Part shown: piece after piece, positions 50,526 to 60,016 of the stretch
Position numbering within the stretch: position 1 is the first letter of the stretch
Layout: every line of letters starts with the position of its first letter
NCBI RefSeq assembly: GCF_021109255.1
Contig: NZ_JAJODG010000003.1
Length of the DNA stretch: 64,000 nt
Direction: 5' to 3' (one strand)
Source: Merdimmobilis hominis
GTDB taxonomy: Bacteria > Bacillota > Clostridia > Oscillospirales > Ruminococcaceae
Position numbers and translations under genes: made by a program
The notes under the pieces: generated by a model
Seen by the model: the letters and a program-made list of their open reading frames with translations, nothing else
Databases searched by the model: none
What the model was told of the DNA's origin: nothing

Positions 50526-52469
50526 ATGGCTCCAAGGAGCAAAAAAGAACGGCAGGCTCTTTCAGATTTTCACGGGGGAAGCAACTGCCGCGCCTGGGAG
50601 TATCTGGGCGCCCACCCCGCCCGCCGGGGAAGGGGAAAGGGGGCGATGTTCCGGGTGTGGGCCCCCCATGCTCAACAGGTTTCGGTGGTGGGGGATTTCA
50701 ACAGCTGGGATTCCCACAAGCACCCCTTGTCCCCAGTGGGGGAAGGGGGCGTTTGGGAAGGGTATGTCTCCGGCGTAGAGCCCTTTGCCTTATATAAATA
50801 CGCCATCACTGCCGCTGACGGGCGGGAGTTTTTGAAGGCGGACCCCTACGCCTTCCACAGCGAGACCGCGCCTGGCACCGCTTCCCGGTTCTACGACCTG
50901 GAGGGGTATGCCTGGAAGGATGAGAAGTGGCTGGCCGCACGGCGGGAAAAGGATCATCTCCACAGCCCCCTCAACATCTATGAGGTGCATTTGGGCTCCT
51001 GGCGGCGCTACCCCGACGGGGAGCCCTTTGATTACGAAAAGCTGGCCCAGGAGCTGATCCCCTACGCCAAGGGGATGGGGTACACCCACTTGGAACTGAT
51101 GCCGGTGACCGAGTACCCCTATGACGGCTCCTGGGGGTACCAGGTGACTGGACATTTTGCCCCCACCTCCCGCTATGGCACCCCGGCGCAGTTTAAAGCC
51201 TTTGTGGATAAATGCCATCAGGCTGGGCTGGGGGTGATTCTGGATTGGGTTCCCGCCCACTTCCCCAAAGACGGCTGCGGCCTCTATGAATTCGACGGGG
51301 AGTGCTGCTATGAATACAGGCACCCCCAAAAGCAGGAGCACGCTGGCTGGGGGACCCGGGTGTTTGACTACGGCCGCAGGGAGGTGGTAAGCTTCCTCAT
51401 CTCCTCGGCGATGTTCTGGGTGGAGGAGTACCACGTGGACGGCCTGCGGGTGGATGCGGTGGCGTCGATGCTCTATCTGGACTATGGCCGGCAGGAGTGG
51501 ACCCCCAACATCCACGGAGGCAGGGAAAACCTGGAGGCGGTGGCCCTTCTGCGGGGGATGAACACCGCGGTGCTCTCCGCCCATCCGGATGTCCTCACCA
51601 TCGCCGAGGAATCCACCACCTGGCCGCTGGTCACCAAGCCGCCCTACGACGGGGGCCTTGGCTTCACCCTCAAGTGGAATATGGGGTGGATGAACGACAT
51701 CCTCTCCTACCTTTCCACCGACCCTTTGTTCCGGGCCGGGTGCCACGACAAGCTGACCTTCAGCCTGATGTACGCCTTCAGTGAAAACTACATATTGCCT
51801 ATCTCCCATGACGAGGTGGTCCATGGAAAGGGCTCCCTCATCGGCCGGATGCCGGGGGCATACGATCAAAAATTCGCCGGGGTGCGGGCTTTTCTCGGGT
51901 ATATGATGGCTCACCCAGGCAAAAAGCTCCTATTTATGGGCAGCGAGTTCGGCCAGTTCATCGAGTGGGATTATAAAAAGGAATTGGATTGGCTCCTGCT
52001 CTCCTACCCGCGCCACCAGGAATTGCAGCGGTATGTGCGGGACCTGAACCGGTTCTATCAAAAGAATGCCGCCCTCTGGCAGGTGGATGACAGCTGGGAG
52101 GGGTTCCAGTGGATTGCCAATGACGATAACGCCCAGAACATCATCGTCTTCCGGCGCATTGACCGGAAGGGGAAGGAACTGATCTGCCTATGCAACTTTG
52201 CCCCGGTTCTGCGGGAGAAGTACCGGATCGGTGTCCCGGATGCCAAGGGCTACCGGGTGGTGTTCCACTCCGACGAGTTCTTCTATGGAGGGACCGGCGT
52301 TGTCCATCCGCCCCTTTACCCTTGTGAGAAGGTCCCCATGCACGGGTTTGATCAATCAGTGGAGCTGACGATCCCGCCGATGTCCACCCTGTATCTGGCG
52401 GCGGAGAGCCCCCGCAAACCCCGCGCCGCCCGGCGGGCCCGCAAGCCGGACCGGGAGGAGAACCTGTAA
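50526..52469 (+). CDS. glgB: 1,4-alpha-glucan branching enzyme
   Basis: 647 residues, GH13. N-terminal CBM48 (about 35-130: FRVWAPHAQQVSVVGDFNSWD), barrel with GYTHLELMPVTEYP, catalytic Asp in DGLRVDAVASML, catalytic Glu in TIAEEST and the third acid in ISHDEVVHGKGS. Adds alpha-1,6 branches to glycogen. A basic tail (RKPRAARRARKPDR) is extra. First gene of glgB-glgC-glgD-glgA. AAAGGAGGTG precedes the ATG. Confidence 0.96.
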   Translation: MAPRSKKERQALSDFHGGSNCRAWEYLGAHPARRGRGKGAMFRVWAPHAQQVSVVGDFNSWDSHKHPLSPVGEGGVWEGYVSGVEPFALYKYAITAADGREFLKADPYAFHSETAPGTASRFYDLEGYAWKDEKWLAARREKDHLHSPLNIYEVHLGSWRRYPDGEPFDYEKLAQELIPYAKGMGYTHLELMPVTEYPYDGSWGYQVTGHFAPTSRYGTPAQFKAFVDKCHQAGLGVILDWVPAHFPKDGCGLYEFDGECCYEYRHPQKQEHAGWGTRVFDYGRREVVSFLISSAMFWVEEYHVDGLRVDAVASMLYLDYGRQEWTPNIHGGRENLEAVALLRGMNTAVLSAHPDVLTIAEESTTWPLVTKPPYDGGLGFTLKWNMGWMNDILSYLSTDPLFRAGCHDKLTFSLMYAFSENYILPISHDEVVHGKGSLIGRMPGAYDQKFAGVRAFLGYMMAHPGKKLLFMGSEFGQFIEWDYKKELDWLLLSYPRHQELQRYVRDLNRFYQKNAALWQVDDSWEGFQWIANDDNAQNIIVFRRIDRKGKELICLCNFAPVLREKYRIGVPDAKGYRVVFHSDEFFYGGTGVVHPPLYPCEKVPMHGFDQSVELTIPPMSTLYLAAESPRKPRAARRARKPDREENL

Positions 52470-52554
52470 GTTCGCCACAATCCGGCAAAGGAGAACAACC
52501 GGCTGCCTGGATTTGTTTTATGTATATCCCAATATCGCTCGGGGAGGTTTCAAC

Positions 52555-53772
52555 ATGTTTCGCAAAAAAGAATGGATCGCCATGCTGCTGGCCGGAGGGC
52601 AGGGAAGCCGCCTCTACGCCCTGACCCGGAACCTGGCCAAGCCGGCGGTGCCTTTTGGCGGCAAATACCGCATCATTGATTTTCCCCTGTCCAACTGCGT
52701 CAACTCTGGCATCGATACGGTGGGGGTGCTGACCCAGTACCAGCCCCTGGTGCTCAATGATTATTTGGGCAACGGGGAGCCCTGGGACCTGGACCGGAGC
52801 AACGGGGGGGTACATGTGCTGCCCCCTTATCAAAAGAGCTCTGGGTCGGATTGGTACCGGGGTACCGCCAACGCCATTTACCAGAATATCAACTTCATCG
52901 ACCGGTACCAGCCGGAATATGTGGCCATCCTCTCGGGCGACCACATCTATAAGATGGATTACTCCAAAATGCTGCGGGTCCACAAGGAGAAAGGGGCTGA
53001 CTGCACCATAGCAGTGCTGGACGTCCCCTTGGAGGAGGCCAGCCGCTTCGGCATTATGAGCGCTGACGAGGAGGGCACCATCTACGATTTTGAAGAGAAG
53101 CCCAAAGAGCCCAAGAGCACCCTGGCCTCCATGGGGGTCTACATCTTCTCCTGGGAGTGCCTGCGCCGTTACCTGACCGAGGACGAGGCCGACCCCAAAT
53201 CCAGCAATGACTTTGGGAAGAACATCATCCCCAAGATGCTGGCCGCTGGCCAGAAGATGGTGGCCTACCCCTTTGATGGGTACTGGAAGGACGTCGGCAC
53301 CATCGACAGCCTGTGGGAGGCCAATATGGACCTACTGAACCCCAACGTGCCCCTGGTGCTGGGCGATGCCGATTGGAAAATCTACTCCCGCAACCCGGTG
53401 ATGACCCCCCACTTTGTCCATCCGGGGGCCACCGTGCAGAATTCGATGATCACCGAGGGCTGCGAAGTGGCGGGCGTCATCGACTTCTCGGTGCTGTTTG
53501 CCGGGGTCACGGTGCAGCAAGGGGCGATCGTCCGGGATTCCATCGTCATGCCCGGCGCAGTGATTGAAGAAGGCGCAGTGGTGGAATACGCCATCATCGG
53601 GGAGAACGCCGTCATCGGCAAGGGGGCCCGGGTGGGCGTCCGGCCAGAAAACATCATCGACAAAGACCAGTGGGGCATTGCGGTCATCGCGGAAGGGGTC
53701 CATGTGGGTGCCGGCGCAGTGGTCGCCGCCAAAGCAATGGTCGACCAGGACATCGCAGGGGAGGAATGCTAA
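52555..53772 (+). CDS. glgC: glucose-1-phosphate adenylyltransferase, catalytic subunit
   Basis: 405 residues. LLAGGQGSRLYALTRNLAKPA (nucleotide loop shortened here to its key GGxGxRL), FGGKYRIIDFPLSN, ILSGDHIYKMDY and FEEKPKEPKS mark a complete catalytic ADP-glucose pyrophosphorylase, followed by a left-handed beta-helix tail. Makes ADP-glucose for GlgA. GGGGAGG precedes the ATG. glgD follows after one base. Confidence 0.95.
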   Translation: MFRKKEWIAMLLAGGQGSRLYALTRNLAKPAVPFGGKYRIIDFPLSNCVNSGIDTVGVLTQYQPLVLNDYLGNGEPWDLDRSNGGVHVLPPYQKSSGSDWYRGTANAIYQNINFIDRYQPEYVAILSGDHIYKMDYSKMLRVHKEKGADCTIAVLDVPLEEASRFGIMSADEEGTIYDFEEKPKEPKSTLASMGVYIFSWECLRRYLTEDEADPKSSNDFGKNIIPKMLAAGQKMVAYPFDGYWKDVGTIDSLWEANMDLLNPNVPLVLGDADWKIYSRNPVMTPHFVHPGATVQNSMITEGCEVAGVIDFSVLFAGVTVQQGAIVRDSIVMPGAVIEEGAVVEYAIIGENAVIGKGARVGVRPENIIDKDQWGIAVIAEGVHVGAGAVVAAKAMVDQDIAGEEC

Positions 53773-53773
53773 G

Positions 53774-54895
53774 ATGAGAGAGAATGCAACCCTGGGAATC
53801 ATCTTCTCCAATGTGCACGATGAACAGCTGGGCGTGCTGACCGAAAAGCGCACCACCGGCTCGGTCCCCTTTGGCGGGCGGTACCGGCTCATCGACTTCA
53901 CCTTATCCAACATGGTAAACTCCGGGGTGGAGGATGTTGGCATCATCGCCAAGAGCAACTACCAGTCCCTGATGGACCATGTGGGCAACGGCAAGGACTG
54001 GGATTTGGCCCGCAAACGGGGCGGCCTGCGGATTCTCCCCCCCTTTGGCCACGCCAACTCCGGCATCTACCGGGGACGGCTGGAGGCGTTGTTCGGCGCC
54101 ATGAGCTTTATCCGCCACTCCCTGTCGGAATATGTGATCATCGCGGACGGCAGCCTCATCGCCAACATGGATTATGAAAAGATACTGGCCTATCATGAGG
54201 AGACCGGGGCGGACATCACTGTGGTTTATCAAAAGGAGACTTTGAATGGGGAAATTGTCCCCGACACCGCCCTCCTCGATCTGGATGAAAGCGGGCGGGT
54301 CACTGGAGTGCGGCTGGGCAACCAGTTCCATGGGGAGCAGAATTCCTACCTGGATGTCTGCGTCATGAAGAAAAACCTGTTGGAGCGGCTGGTCAGCGAT
54401 CTTTCCAGCCGGAACCTGTACTCCTTCTCCCGGGACCTGCTCCAGGGCAGCGTAGGCACCCTGCATATCCAGGGGTATGAGTTCACCGGGTTTGCCCGCA
54501 AGGTGTGCAGCCTGAAAAGTTTCTATGCCTCCAATATGGAGCTGCTGAGCCAGGATGTCCGCAAGGCCCTCTTTTTAAAGGAGCGCCCTATCTACACCAA
54601 AGTGCGGGACGAACCCCCTGCCCGGTATGGGCTTTCCGCCTCTGCCAGCAACAGCTTTGTGGCTGACGGTGCGGTTATAGAAGGAAGGGTGGAAAACTCC
54701 ATCATCTTCCGGGGGGTGAAGATCGGCAAGGATGCGGTGGTGAAAAACTCCATCATCATGCAGGGCAGCACCATCGGCGAAGGGGCCAATCTGGATTATG
54801 TCATCACTGACAAAAATGTGCTGATTAAAGACAGCCGGATTTTGATGGGCTTTGCCACCTATCCGGTGTTCATCGCCAAGGGAAGCATTGTGTAA
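53774..54895 (+). CDS. glgD: ADP-glucose pyrophosphorylase regulatory subunit
   Basis: 373 residues, a paralogue of GlgC that lost the active-site loop: where GlgC has LLAGGQGSRL, this has GIIFSNVHDEQLG. PFGGRYRLIDFTLSN and a beta-helix end are retained. In Firmicutes GlgD joins GlgC in a mixed tetramer and raises its activity. ATG one base after the glgC stop, with GGGGAGGAATG as ribosome site, so expression is coupled. Confidence 0.92.
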   Translation: MRENATLGIIFSNVHDEQLGVLTEKRTTGSVPFGGRYRLIDFTLSNMVNSGVEDVGIIAKSNYQSLMDHVGNGKDWDLARKRGGLRILPPFGHANSGIYRGRLEALFGAMSFIRHSLSEYVIIADGSLIANMDYEKILAYHEETGADITVVYQKETLNGEIVPDTALLDLDESGRVTGVRLGNQFHGEQNSYLDVCVMKKNLLERLVSDLSSRNLYSFSRDLLQGSVGTLHIQGYEFTGFARKVCSLKSFYASNMELLSQDVRKALFLKERPIYTKVRDEPPARYGLSASASNSFVADGAVIEGRVENSIIFRGVKIGKDAVVKNSIIMQGSTIGEGANLDYVITDKNVLIKDSRILMGFATYPVFIAKGSIV

Positions 54896-54907
54896 GGGGG
54901 CCTTGTT

Positions 54908-56344
54908 ATGAAGATTTTGTATATTGCCAGCGAGGCCCGGCCTTTTGTGGCAACCGGCGGCCTGGCGGATGTAGCGGGCTCCCTGCCCCCCGCCCTCTGC
55001 CGCGCCGGGGTAGACTGCCGGGTGGTACTCCCCCTGTACCAGCAGGTGGGGGAAGGCTTTCGCAGAAAGATGCGGCGCATCGCCGAATTTCAGGTACCCC
55101 TGGCCTGGCGCAGCCAGTACTGTGGGGTATACGAGTGCCAGCTGGATGGGGTGACCTACTACCTGCTGGACAACGAGTATTATTTTAAGCGGGATTCTGT
55201 CTATGGGGATTTCGACGATGGGGAGCGGTTCGCCTTTTTCTCCAAAGCGGCGCTGGAAATGCTTTGCCACATCGACTTTACCCCGGACATCCTTCACTGC
55301 AACGATTGGCAGTCCGCCATGGTTATCCTGAACCGGAAGCTCTTTTACCAAGGGGTGGAAAAGCTGCGGGAGGTCAAGACGGTGTTCACCATCCACAATA
55401 TCCAGTACCAAGGGCAGTATGGCATGGGGTTTGCCGGCGATGTGCTGGGCGTCCCCCGGGAATGCCAGGTCCTTTTGGAATACGATGGCTGCGTCAACCT
55501 GATGAAATCCGCCATTGAGCAGTGCGATGCTCTCACCACCGTCAGCCCCACCTATGCCCATGAGATCCAGGACCCTTGGTATGCCCATGGCTTGGACCCC
55601 CTCATCCGGGAGAATAACTACAAGCTAACTGGCATCTTAAACGGCATTGACAACCGGGCCTATGATCCAAGCGCCGACCCGGATATCCCGGTCCACTATG
55701 GGGCCGAAGACGCCATAGCTGGCAAGCGGGCCTGCAAAGAGGCGCTCCAGCGGGAGATGGGCCTCACCGTGGACCCGGACCGGATGCTGGTGGGCATGGT
55801 GACCCGCTTGGTGGCCCACAAGGGCCTTGACCTGGTGAAGCGGGTTTTGGGAGACTTGGTCAACCAAGGGGTATCGGTGGCCATCTTGGGTTCCGGGGAT
55901 GAGGAATACCAGCGTTTCTTCGGGAAGATGCAGCAGCGCTACCCTGGCCGGGTGGCCTTTTACTGTGGGTTTGTCCCCGCCCTCTCCCGCCGGATTTACG
56001 CGGGGGCGGACGTGTTCCTGATGCCCTCCCAAAGCGAGCCATGCGGCCTGGCCCAGATGCAGTGCCTGCGGTACGGCACCCTGCCCATCGTCCGGGAGAC
56101 CGGCGGCCTCAAGGACTCTATCACCGATCTAGGGGGCGGCTGGGGCAATGGGTACACCTTCCAGTCTTACAATGCCCACCACATGATGGACGCGGTGCTC
56201 CGCGCCCAGCGGGATTACCGGGATAAGAAAAAGTGGGAGGAACTGGTGCAGCGCGCCATGAAGGAGGATTTCAGCTGGGACCGCTCCGCAAAGGAGTACC
56301 TGCGGTTGTATGAACGGCTGCTGGAAAGGAATTTGAAAGGCTGA
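54908..56344 (+). CDS. glgA: glycogen synthase (ADP-glucose)
   Basis: 478 residues, GT5, two Rossmann domains. Substrate loop ATGGLADVAGSLP at about 16-28, TIHNIQYQGQYG near 165, and the C-terminal donor motif MPSQSEPCGLAQMQCLRYGT (Glu as catalytic residue). Elongates glycogen from ADP-glucose made by GlgC/GlgD. AAGGGGGCC before the ATG. The usual KxGG Lys is replaced by Ala, as seen in several Firmicutes enzymes. Last glg gene of the operon. Confidence 0.95.
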   Translation: MKILYIASEARPFVATGGLADVAGSLPPALCRAGVDCRVVLPLYQQVGEGFRRKMRRIAEFQVPLAWRSQYCGVYECQLDGVTYYLLDNEYYFKRDSVYGDFDDGERFAFFSKAALEMLCHIDFTPDILHCNDWQSAMVILNRKLFYQGVEKLREVKTVFTIHNIQYQGQYGMGFAGDVLGVPRECQVLLEYDGCVNLMKSAIEQCDALTTVSPTYAHEIQDPWYAHGLDPLIRENNYKLTGILNGIDNRAYDPSADPDIPVHYGAEDAIAGKRACKEALQREMGLTVDPDRMLVGMVTRLVAHKGLDLVKRVLGDLVNQGVSVAILGSGDEEYQRFFGKMQQRYPGRVAFYCGFVPALSRRIYAGADVFLMPSQSEPCGLAQMQCLRYGTLPIVRETGGLKDSITDLGGGWGNGYTFQSYNAHHMMDAVLRAQRDYRDKKKWEELVQRAMKEDFSWDRSAKEYLRLYERLLERNLKG

Positions 56345-56365
56345 AAAATAAGGGAGGATAAATCT

Positions 56366-56578
56366 GTGGATGCACCCAACTATATCTGTTATTGTGACAA
56401 GGTCACCGAAGAGGACATCCGGGAGGCAATCCGCGGCGGCGCATCGACTGTCGCCGAGGTGATCCGGGTAACCGGGGCTATGCGTCACTGCGACTGCAAG
56501 GTGAAAAATCCCAAGGGGACGTGATGTTCCGCAGACATCAAAGCGGCTTTTGACCGGTATTACCGGGCAGAGAAATAG
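56366..56578 (+). CDS. candidate selenoprotein: BFD-like 2Fe-2S protein with in-frame TGA
   Basis: GTG start behind AGGGAGG, 21 bases after glgA. Without recoding the product is 52 residues and stops at TGA (56522-56524); read through, it is 70 residues ending in TAG. The sequence has CYCDKVTEEDIREAIRGGA (BFD-like 2Fe-2S start), TGAMRHCDCKVKNPKG, then U, then CSADIKAAFDRYY. From memory, related clostridial proteins, including a family annotated as a 2Fe-2S cluster-binding (seleno)protein, have CC where U-C stands here. A SECIS-like hairpin follows the TGA. Cluster role: electron transfer or metal handling. Sec machinery is not in this window. Confidence 0.72.
56538..56553 (+). promoter_or_regulatory. 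possible bacterial SECIS hairpin
   Basis: TCAAA (56538-56542) pairs with TTTGA (56549-56553) around the loop GCGGCT, whose first base is G, 18 bases after the TGA. Bacterial SECIS elements need a short stem, a small loop with G in its first two bases, and about this distance. An alternative stem is CCGC (56529-56532)/GCGG (56543-56546). The stem is short, so support is modest. Confidence 0.45.
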
Positions 56579-56655
56579 TCTAGCTTTGACTGGGTGGCCG
56601 GGCGCCGCCCATCTGTTTGCAGTCTGGATAAAAAACTGTTGCCCATAGAGGACAG

Positions 56656-56694
56656 TAAAAGGGCCGCCCCGAAGGGGCGGCCCTTTTGTATGTT
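56656..56694. terminator. bidirectional terminator closing the glg operon
   Basis: AAAAGGGCCGCCCC / GGGGCGGCCCTTTT with a GAAG tetraloop; it also ends the minus-strand lipoprotein operon. Confidence 0.92.
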
Positions 56695-56697
56695 GTT

Positions 56698-57162
56698 TTA
56701 CTGCTGAATGGGGGAGAAACCTACGGCGCTGACACCCCACACCCCATCATCTTGAGGCGATTGGGCGTAGCAGTCCAGGTAGAAATACATGTTGTGCTGC
56801 TGCAAAGGGAGGATGGCAGTTGCACCGAACATCTCATTCCCTTCCTCCAAGAAAAAATCTTCCACCGAATCCACAATGGGATACGCCTCCCCCTCGGGGA
56901 AGGGCTCGAACCGGAGTTCCAGCGGATCGTTGACCACCTGGCCGGCCTGATACTGGGCGATTTTCTCCTGGATGGCGGCCAGGATTTTCTCTTTCTTCGC
57001 CTGGGCGCGCTGCAAGGCAGGCGAAGCCTCCTGGGATGAGGACTCCACCGGCGCGAAAGATAAGACGTCATCCGCTGGCGGAGCGCTGGAAGAAGGGGGA
57101 TTCTGGCTGCACCCGGCCACAATCAGGCAAAGGGGCAGCAACAGCGCGAAGAAAGCTTTCAT
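56698..57162 (-). CDS. small lipoprotein, unknown function
   Basis: 154 residues. Lipobox (LIVAGC) after a hydrophobic start, a Ser/Pro linker, then a helical segment (EKILAAIQEKIAQYQAG) and a mixed C-terminal domain ending YFYLDCYAQSPQDDGVWGVSAVG. No family recognised. Last gene of the ddl-murI-DUF1934-argS-methyltransferase-like operon (28 bases after the previous gene). AAAGGAACATTCCC precedes the ATG. Confidence 0.7.
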   Translation of the reverse strand: MKAFFALLLPLCLIVAGCSQNPPSSSAPPADDVLSFAPVESSSQEASPALQRAQAKKEKILAAIQEKIAQYQAGQVVNDPLELRFEPFPEGEAYPIVDSVEDFFLEEGNEMFGATAILPLQQHNMYFYLDCYAQSPQDDGVWGVSAVGFSPIQQ

Positions 57163-57190
57163 GGGGGAATGTTCCTTTCCCGGAATGGGA

Positions 57191-58273
57191 TTATAGAACC
57201 AGGGCGTTGTAGCCCTTGGCCAGGGTGGAGATAGTCTCCTCATCCAAGTCGCACAGGCTGTCGATAATGGCCCGGCCGTTGTAGTAGATGAGGGCGGTTT
57301 CCAGCGCCTCCACATTATCGGCCACCAAAGAAACCGGCAGCCGCATCATGTCTGCGTTGAGGCCGAATTGGTAGGCGTCGTCCAGGCTTCCAATGTGGAT
57401 CTGCAGGATTTCGCACCCGGAGTCCTCGGCGGAGATCACCTGGTCGGCCATGTCCACCGAGCACTCCAGCAGGTCGGAATAAGCCATGTCTTCCCGCAGG
57501 AAAAAGGTTTGATCGGCACAGGCGGCCAAGGTTTCTTCTTCTGCTGGGGGGAGGGAAAAGGCTTGGGCGAAGAGGCTGGTGAGCAGAAGAAGGGCCTCTT
57601 TCCCCATTCCGGCGGCAGTGTAGAACCGGGACACCCCCCGGGACAACAATTCCCGGGTCAGCCGTGCCAACTCTTCGGGCGCGAGAAGGGGGAGGCATAC
57701 GGCCAGGGGAATCCTGGCATGAGGGATGAGATGCTCCACCAAATCCAACAGGTCTTCTTCCCCGCCGGTGAAGGCAAGGCCAAAAGACTGAATTCCCAAC
57801 CCCTGGAGGGTGACTAGGGAAGCCAATACATCGGCGTTCTGGGGGCTTTCCCCGTCCGCGTCCACCGCCATGGTCAGGTGGATGGGCAGACCGGTCTGCC
57901 GGGCGCCTAACACCGCTGCCCGCGCTTCCCCAAGGGAGAGGGCGCCCTCCACCCAAAGGGCGGAAACCCCGGCCTCCAATAGTTCAAAGGCCCGGTGGGC
58001 ATAGATGTTGACCAGCTCCAGGAAGGGCAGTTCCCCATATGGCTCCCAGTCCAGGCCGGTGGGGGAAAGTACCCCCATCACCGGGGCCTTTCCCTGTTGC
58101 ACACAGAAGCGCACCAAGGAGAGATCGCTGCCTGAGGCAGCCCATTGGTCAGGGGCGGCGGCATAAGCCGCACCGGCCGCAAGGGAGGGTTCCAGTTCCT
58201 GCCAAAATGTTTCCGGGGCCCTTTTGGGGGACGGATTGCTGGAAAACAAACACGGTCGGGGGGTGCTGTCCAT
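57191..58273 (-). CDS. divergent homocysteine methyltransferase / pterin-binding-like protein
   Basis: 360 residues. Residues about 15-250 follow the homocysteine S-methyltransferase barrel (MetH N-terminal), and the end (MRLPVSLVADNVEALETALIYYNGRAI, in part) is like the start of the pterin-binding barrel of MetH. Where active enzymes have a Cys-Cys zinc pair (GGCCGTTPE-like), this reads YTAAGMGKEA, so zinc and homocysteine binding are probably lost. It may be a scaffold, a regulator, or a decaying gene. AAAGGAG precedes the ATG. 48 bases after argS. Confidence 0.55.
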   Translation of the reverse strand: MDSTPRPCLFSSNPSPKRAPETFWQELEPSLAAGAAYAAAPDQWAASGSDLSLVRFCVQQGKAPVMGVLSPTGLDWEPYGELPFLELVNIYAHRAFELLEAGVSALWVEGALSLGEARAAVLGARQTGLPIHLTMAVDADGESPQNADVLASLVTLQGLGIQSFGLAFTGGEEDLLDLVEHLIPHARIPLAVCLPLLAPEELARLTRELLSRGVSRFYTAAGMGKEALLLLTSLFAQAFSLPPAEEETLAACADQTFFLREDMAYSDLLECSVDMADQVISAEDSGCEILQIHIGSLDDAYQFGLNADMMRLPVSLVADNVEALETALIYYNGRAIIDSLCDLDEETISTLAKGYNALVL

Positions 58274-58321
58274 AGAATTGGCTCCTTTTCCGGGCAAAAC
58301 GGCCCTTATCATCCGAATAGA

Positions 58322-60016
58322 TTACATGGATTCCGGCGCGCTGATCTTCAGAAGCGCCAGCACGTTTTTCAAGGTGGTGCGCACTGCCAGGCAGAGGCTC
58401 AGACGGGCCTGCATCAGCGCTTCATCCTCCCCTTTGACCCGGCAGGCGTTGTAAAACTTGTGGAACAGGGTCGCCACATCAATGACAAAGTGGGTCAGCC
58501 GGGCGGGATCGTAGTTTTTGGCTGCGGAGATGATCTCGTTGGGGAGCTGAGCTACCCGACGGATCAAAGCGGTCTCCTCAGGGGTGGTGAGGAGGGCCAG
58601 TTCCTCTTTGGTGACAGAGCGGGGACTGATCCCCTCGGCAGCCAGGTTTTTCAAAATGGAACAGATGCGGGCGTGGGCGTACTGGACATAGTACACCGGG
58701 TTCTGGGAGGTCTCCTGTACCGCCAGGTCCAGATCAAAATCCAGGGTGGAGTTGGGTTCCCGCATATTGAAGAAGAAGCGGGCGGCCTCCACCGGCACAT
58801 CCTCCAGCAGATCGGTCAGGGTGATGGCCTTGCCGGTGCGCTTGCTCATCTTGACCACTTCGCCGTTTTTGGTCAGCCGGACCAGCTGCATCAGCACGAT
58901 GTCCAGCTTGGAGCCATCCAGGCCGATGGCGTCCATAGCCCCCTTGAGGCGGGCCACATGGCCGTGGTGGTCAGCTCCCCAGATGTTGATGACCCGGTCA
59001 AACCCGCGGACGGCAAACTTGTTGTAATGATAGGCGATATCCGCTGCAAAATAGGTGGGGAAACCGTTGGCCCGGACTAGGACCTCATCCTTCTCCCCGC
59101 CGAATTCGGTGGCTTTGTACCAGATGGCCCCGTCCTTTTCATAGGTCAGGCCCTTGGAGGCCAGCAGGTCCACCGCCGCCTGGACTGCGCCAGACGCGTG
59201 AAGGGTGGATTCTTTAAACCACACATCATAATAGATGTGGTATTTTTCCAGGTCGGATTTCAACTTGTCCACATTGCGGGGCAGGGCGTAATCGATGAGG
59301 GCCTGCTGCCGCTCCTCGCTGGAGACTTCCAGCAGGTTGTCGCCGTGGAGGTCGGCATACTCCTTAGCACGCTCCTTGATATCGTCGCCGTGGTAGCCGT
59401 CCTCGGGGAACTCCACCGCGTCCTCCCCTTTGTAAAGCTGGAGGTACCGGGCTTCCAGGGATTTGCCAAACTTGGCGATCTGGTTGCCTGCGTCGTTGAC
59501 ATAGAATTCCCGGCAGACCTCATAGCCTGCAAAATCCAAAGCGGAGGCCAGGCAGTCGCCGATGGCGCCGCCCCGGGCGTTGCCCATGTGCATGGGGCCG
59601 GTAGGGTTGGCGGAGACAAACTCCACCATCACCTTTTCCCCTTTGCCGAAGTCGGAACGGCCGTAGCTGTCCCCATCGGCCAAGACGCCTGCGACAGCGT
59701 CTGCAAACCAGCCTTTGCCCAGGAAGAAGTTGATGAAACCGGGGCCGGCGATCTCGCACCGCTCAAAATAGGTGCCTTCGAAGGAGATGTTCCCAGCCAC
59801 TGCTTCCGCAATTTTGCGGGGCGGCAGGCGGAAGGCCCGGGCGGAGACCATGGCCGCGTTGACAGCGAAGTCCCCGTGGTTTGGATCGGCGGGGATCTCC
59901 ACGGCGTAGGCGGGAAGCTCCCCCTGGGGAAGGGCCCCTTTTTCCATAGCGGCGGCAAAGGCGCCTTCCACCATGGTTTTAATCTGTGTTTCTGCGCTTT
60001 GTACCAAGTTGGTCAT
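58322..60016 (-). CDS. argS: arginyl-tRNA synthetase
   Basis: 564 residues, class I. N-terminal Add-1 domain (1-120), ATP motif as PTGPMHMGNARGG (HIGH variant HMGN), VVKMSKRTGKAITL (KMSKS variant), and a helical anticodon-binding end from about 440. Charges tRNA-Arg. Starts right after the stop of the DUF1934 gene, with AAGGAGTG inside that gene's 3' end, so translation is coupled. Confidence 0.96.
   Translation of the reverse strand: MTNLVQSAETQIKTMVEGAFAAAMEKGALPQGELPAYAVEIPADPNHGDFAVNAAMVSARAFRLPPRKIAEAVAGNISFEGTYFERCEIAGPGFINFFLGKGWFADAVAGVLADGDSYGRSDFGKGEKVMVEFVSANPTGPMHMGNARGGAIGDCLASALDFAGYEVCREFYVNDAGNQIAKFGKSLEARYLQLYKGEDAVEFPEDGYHGDDIKERAKEYADLHGDNLLEVSSEERQQALIDYALPRNVDKLKSDLEKYHIYYDVWFKESTLHASGAVQAAVDLLASKGLTYEKDGAIWYKATEFGGEKDEVLVRANGFPTYFAADIAYHYNKFAVRGFDRVINIWGADHHGHVARLKGAMDAIGLDGSKLDIVLMQLVRLTKNGEVVKMSKRTGKAITLTDLLEDVPVEAARFFFNMREPNSTLDFDLDLAVQETSQNPVYYVQYAHARICSILKNLAAEGISPRSVTKEELALLTTPEETALIRRVAQLPNEIISAAKNYDPARLTHFVIDVATLFHKFYNACRVKGEDEALMQARLSLCLAVRTTLKNVLALLKISAPESM

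Noticed and set aside
56366..56524. A plain 52-residue protein ending at the TGA
   Set aside because: Not fully excluded, but the conserved frame beyond the TGA and the position of Cys in relatives make read-through the better reading.
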